Origin: Xylanibacter ruminicola
Lineage (GTDB): Bacteria; Bacteroidota; Bacteroidia; Bacteroidales; Bacteroidaceae
Reading direction: 5' to 3'
Assembly (NCBI RefSeq): GCF_900107775.1
Contig: NZ_FNRF01000002.1
Location: 62,001 to 126,000 of the forward strand
DNA length: 64,000 nucleotides
The notes under the pieces were generated by a model, which did not search any database, was not told the DNA's origin, and saw only the letters and a program-made list of their open reading frames with translations. Position 1 is the first letter of the stretch; each line of letters opens with the position of its first letter. The translations under genes were made by a program, and so were the position numbers. This document shows positions 62,086 through 64,000 of this stretch, one piece after another.

Positions 62086-62454
62086 ATGAAACTATTAGGA
62101 AACATCATCTGGCTCATCTTCGGAGGCATTAACATTGCCCTCGAGTACTTCATTGCAGGACTTATCTTGATGCTCACCATCGTAGGCATTCCGTTCGGTC
62201 TGCAAAGCTTCAAACTTGGCATACTTGCTTTGTGGCCATTCGGTACCAAGGTTGAGTGGATGCAGTCGCAACCAGGATGTCTGAGCACCTTTATGAACGT
62301 ACTATGGTTCTTTGTTGGTGGCATATGGATATGCCTCACACATATATTCTATGGCTTCATCCTTTGCATCACCATTATCGGTATCCCCTGGGGCAAAATG
62401 CACTTCCGCCTGGCCAAACTAGCCCTCTCGCCATTCGGCAGAGCCGTTATCTAA
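62086..62454 (+). CDS. YccF domain-containing inner-membrane protein
   Basis: The 122-residue protein contains two copies of the YccF motif: NIIWLIFGGINIALEY followed by IVGIPFGLQSFKLG, and NVLWFFVGGIWICLTH followed by IIGIPWGKMHFRLAKLAL. Each repeat has two hydrophobic helices. The family is widespread and its function is unknown. It is a single gene on the plus strand, divergent from umuD. Confidence 0.9.
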   Translation: MKLLGNIIWLIFGGINIALEYFIAGLILMLTIVGIPFGLQSFKLGILALWPFGTKVEWMQSQPGCLSTFMNVLWFFVGGIWICLTHIFYGFILCITIIGIPWGKMHFRLAKLALSPFGRAVI

Positions 62455-62488
62455 CAACATTATTCTATGATAGCATCGATCTGAATAT

Positions 62489-62509
62489 AAATCCCATGTT
62501 TTAGGTATT
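62489..62509. repeat. 21-base repeat, copy A
   Basis: This copy differs by one base from 63381-63401. The core AAATCCC-N-TGTTTTAGGTATT is a rough dyad (AAAT.CC ... AGG.ATT). It ends 20 bases before the TACCTTTG at 62530. Confidence 0.6.
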
Positions 62510-62529
62510 GCAAATGTCGGAGAATCCCC

Positions 62530-62537
62530 GTACCTTT
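62530..62537 (+). promoter_or_regulatory. Orphan promoter-like element in the yccF downstream gap
   Basis: TACCTTTG followed by GCACCC has the form of a -7 box. Downstream there is no open frame on the plus strand, only about 50 bases and then the hairpin at 62593-62617. It could drive a short RNA of about 75 bases or be left from a lost gene. Confidence 0.35.
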
Positions 62538-62583
62538 GCACCCACAATGTTTTAGCCAAAATATCTACATGTTTGAATAACTT

Positions 62584-62617
62584 CCAAAAAGAAGAGCCTG
62601 TCGTGATGACAGGCTCT
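62584..62617 (-). terminator. Terminator of the region-4 sigma-like gene
   Basis: A perfect 10-bp stem (AGAGCCTGTC 62593-62602 with 62608-62617) and GTGAT loop is followed on the minus strand by TCTTTTTGG. It begins just after the stop at 62620. Confidence 0.88.
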
Positions 62618-62619
62618 AT

Positions 62620-62976
62620 TCATTTTCTATACAGATACTTCCAGATATCAATGGCATCGTCGCTGAAGCGTAGTTTATCTACAGCATCACCGACAAACCG
62701 CATGATTCGTTTTTTCGACACGCCATTCCTTAGTGCCAGTTCCTCTACAGATACGCGCTTCATTTGCAGCCCGAAATAGGAACGGAGTATTTCTGATTCC
62801 TGACGGGTGAGATGTCGATCTATCATTGCAGCTATCTGTCCAAGTAGTTCACTACGCTCCACAGCAGTATCAGCATAGCTCTCACGACGCTCATCTTCAA
62901 TATAGTTGAGCGTCCCGTAATTCTCCCACTGTTCATCAAGCGTGGTATGTATATTCTCCTCGTCAAATAGCTCCAT
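62620..62976 (-). CDS. Short sigma-70 region-4-like protein (118 aa)
   Basis: The N-terminal 50 residues are acidic (ELFDEENIHTTLDEQWENY). From about residue 55 the sequence follows sigma-70 region 4: LTRQESEILRSYFGLQMKR, SVEELALRNGVSKKRIMRF, and AVDKLR, which includes the helix-turn-helix for the -35 element. Regions 1 to 3 are absent, so it cannot act alone as a sigma factor. It may be an anti-activator, a regulator that borrows the sigma fold, or a decayed sigma. The ATG at 62976 is preferred to the TTG at 62994. Confidence 0.65.
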   Translation of the reverse strand: MELFDEENIHTTLDEQWENYGTLNYIEDERRESYADTAVERSELLGQIAAMIDRHLTRQESEILRSYFGLQMKRVSVEELALRNGVSKKRIMRFVGDAVDKLRFSDDAIDIWKYLYRK

Positions 62977-63008
62977 TTGAAAATATATATCCAATATAAA
63001 GGATATGA

Positions 63009-63311
63009 TTACTTGTTGTTATCATATCTCTCACCAAGAGCATAGGCTACGTTCATCCTTTCAATGGTGTTTTTATCCCATACACGCTCCTTCACATATA
63101 TTTCGTTTGATAAATACGCATCAAGTTCTTCGCGATTATCAAACTCCATGATGAGGACCGAGCCCTTTAGGTTACCTTCTTCATCCAGCATGCCTCCTGC
63201 TGATATAAGGTGCTTCTTCATTTTCTCCATACCTTCGAAGTGAAGAGGACGTACCTCCATTCTCTTCGCTAGCATTCCTTCACCGTCGTAAGCTGTAATT
63301 ACAAATTGCAT
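63009..63311 (-). CDS. YciI-like protein
   Basis: The 100-residue protein resembles the YciI/YCII dimeric ferredoxin-like fold: QFVITAYDGEG, RPLHFEGMEKMKKHLISAGGML, LKGSVLIMEFDNREELDAYL, and a late YVKERVWDKNTIER. Function of the family is poorly known. The ATG at 63311 puts the first strand at the N-terminus; the frame runs on to 63359 without a better start. Confidence 0.8.
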   Translation of the reverse strand: MQFVITAYDGEGMLAKRMEVRPLHFEGMEKMKKHLISAGGMLDEEGNLKGSVLIMEFDNREELDAYLSNEIYVKERVWDKNTIERMNVAYALGERYDNNK

Positions 63312-63380
63312 AATTTTAGAATTTTGGGTACAAAAAAACGAATTTCTTTCTAATTTCAAGAATTTTTTTTTGCTTTTGAG

Positions 63381-63401
63381 AAATCCCTTGTTTTAGGTAT
63401 T
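63381..63401. repeat. 21-base repeat, copy B (operator-like dyad)
   Basis: AAATCCCT-TGTTTT-AGGTATTT is a near-perfect dyad (7 of 8 positions), located between the NifX-like stop (63412) and the YciI-like gene. Copy A at 62489-62509 differs by one base within the 21. Confidence 0.6.
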
Positions 63402-63411
63402 TCCTTAATAT

Positions 63412-63810
63412 TTATTTACCAAGCGATGGAATAACGTACACAGGTTTTTCTTCGTGATGCGTACAATCATGATGGTCGCACGACTCAAGTGAGTCTTTCA
63501 ATTCTCCATTCTGATATGCCTTGAGTACATCATCTACCTTTCCGTGGCATCCTCTGATTACAGTAATGCCATGAGATGAAAGCTTGTTATATGCTCCCAT
63601 ACCCATGTTGCCTGCCAGCATCAGAGTGATTCCCATCTCCTGCATAACAGATGCAATATTCGACTTGCATCCGCAACCCTCCGGCGAATCCAAGCAATCT
63701 TTCTCTACTAATTGATTCTGATCGTCAAGCGTTACTACTGTATAATAAGCGCAATGACCAAAGTGGTCATCTACCATCTCTTCACGTGTTGGAATTGCAA
63801 TTTTCTTCAT
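63412..63810 (-). CDS. NifB/NifX-family (dinitrogenase iron-molybdenum cofactor) protein
   Basis: The 132-residue protein has the NifX/NafY-like fold: KKIAIPTREEMVDDHFGHC, LAGNMGMGAYNKLSSHGITVIRG and a Cys/His-rich end (SCDHHDCTHH) that could bind metal. Such stand-alone proteins are common in anaerobes that do not fix nitrogen and probably handle iron-sulphur or other metal clusters. No other nif-like gene is present here. A -7 box TACCTTTG lies at 63840-63833 on the minus strand. Confidence 0.85.
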   Translation of the reverse strand: MKKIAIPTREEMVDDHFGHCAYYTVVTLDDQNQLVEKDCLDSPEGCGCKSNIASVMQEMGITLMLAGNMGMGAYNKLSSHGITVIRGCHGKVDDVLKAYQNGELKDSLESCDHHDCTHHEEKPVYVIPSLGK

Positions 63811-63832
63811 TTGTCATTTATATTTAGGGCGG

Positions 63833-63902
63833 CAAAGGTAGGCATTTTTTTCGAGATTCAAATGCATTTACACATATTATTACGATACTTTCCTTATCTT
63901 TG
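63833..63902. promoter_or_regulatory. Divergent promoters at the right end
   Basis: Minus-strand TACCTTTG (63840-63833) serves the NifX-like gene. Plus-strand TATCTTTG (63895-63902) serves the partial gene at 63934. Confidence 0.65.
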
Positions 63903-63933
63903 CACAAAATATTGATTTATTAATTAGTCGGAT

Positions 63934-64000
63934 ATGAAGACGTCGCAGGAATTTATCGATCTTTTACGTGAGCATCAGACTGAGCTGCAGCAGTTCGGCA
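63934..64000 (+). CDS. Partial gene, 5' end only (possible nucleotidyltransferase)
   Basis: Only the first 22 codons are in the window (MKTSQEFIDLLREHQTEL and a few more). The ATG lies 31 bases after a consensus -7 box, so the gene is real. The opening is like that of small MNT-type nucleotidyltransferase antitoxins (MKT..EF..LL..H...L...FG), but 22 codons cannot settle it. Confidence 0.5.
   Translation, partial: MKTSQEFIDLLREHQTELQQFG

Overview
The window looks like a Bacteroidales chromosome, most likely Prevotella or a close relative. The reasons are promoters of the TTTG-N19/20-TAnnTTTG type, mostly absent Shine-Dalgarno sequences, the atpDC-x-BEFHAG order of the ATP synthase genes, and Bacteroidetes families (fimbrillin lipoproteins, DUF4301, DUF5119, DUF3575, HU-HIG, 'smalltalk'). 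All names come from reading the translations; no database search was possible.

Layout. 1-964: two tandem tRNA-Arg(ACG) genes and a short RpoD-like sigma factor. 1.0-5.5 kb: three overlapping genes for paralogous double-Cache membrane sensors, one with a HAMP and pseudo-histidine-kinase core and one with a full ATPase but a displaced phospho-acceptor histidine. 5.5-17.2 kb: housekeeping genes, mostly on the minus strand (htpG, rpsA, gdhA, maeB, a DUF4301 gene), with a divergent TetR gene beside maeB. 17.3-28.8 kb: RelA-type (p)ppGpp synthetase, a small lipoprotein, an acyltransferase-like gene, nitroreductase-kdsC-maf-TerB/DnaJ, then a solute-binding-protein/histidine kinase fusion, NhaD-type antiporter, pfkA and an AAA/CYTH protein. 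28.9-36.2 kb: complete F1Fo ATP synthase operon. 36.3-59.1 kb: a very large tightly packed fimbrial (type V pilus) operon with a DUF3575/OmpA-like protein, a DUF5119 lipoprotein and eleven fimbrillin-like lipoproteins. 59.1-62.0 kb: smalltalk, HU-like protein and umuDC, all minus strand. 62.1-64.0 kb: YccF, a region-4-only sigma-like protein, YciI-like and NifX-like proteins, and the start of another gene.

Main observations. (1) All eleven fimbrillins carry a Thr-Arg-(Ala/Thr) motif 29-36 residues after the lipidated cysteine, matching the place where P. gingivalis fimbrillin is cut by Arg-gingipain; no such protease is encoded here. Three consecutive genes are two-module fimbrillins and four end in repeat-like domains suggestive of tip adhesins. 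(2) A 193-nt promoter plus structured leader is present twice, upstream of the HU-like gene (59861-60054) and as an orphan at 15098-15290. Both copies are followed by a long AT palindrome inside inverted short-period repeats and then by a umuC 3' end (intact in one place, a 22-codon remnant in the other). (3) The triple-Cache operon has no canonical phospho-acceptor histidine. (4) Period-7 tandem repeats sit directly against several start codons in place of ribosome-binding sites.
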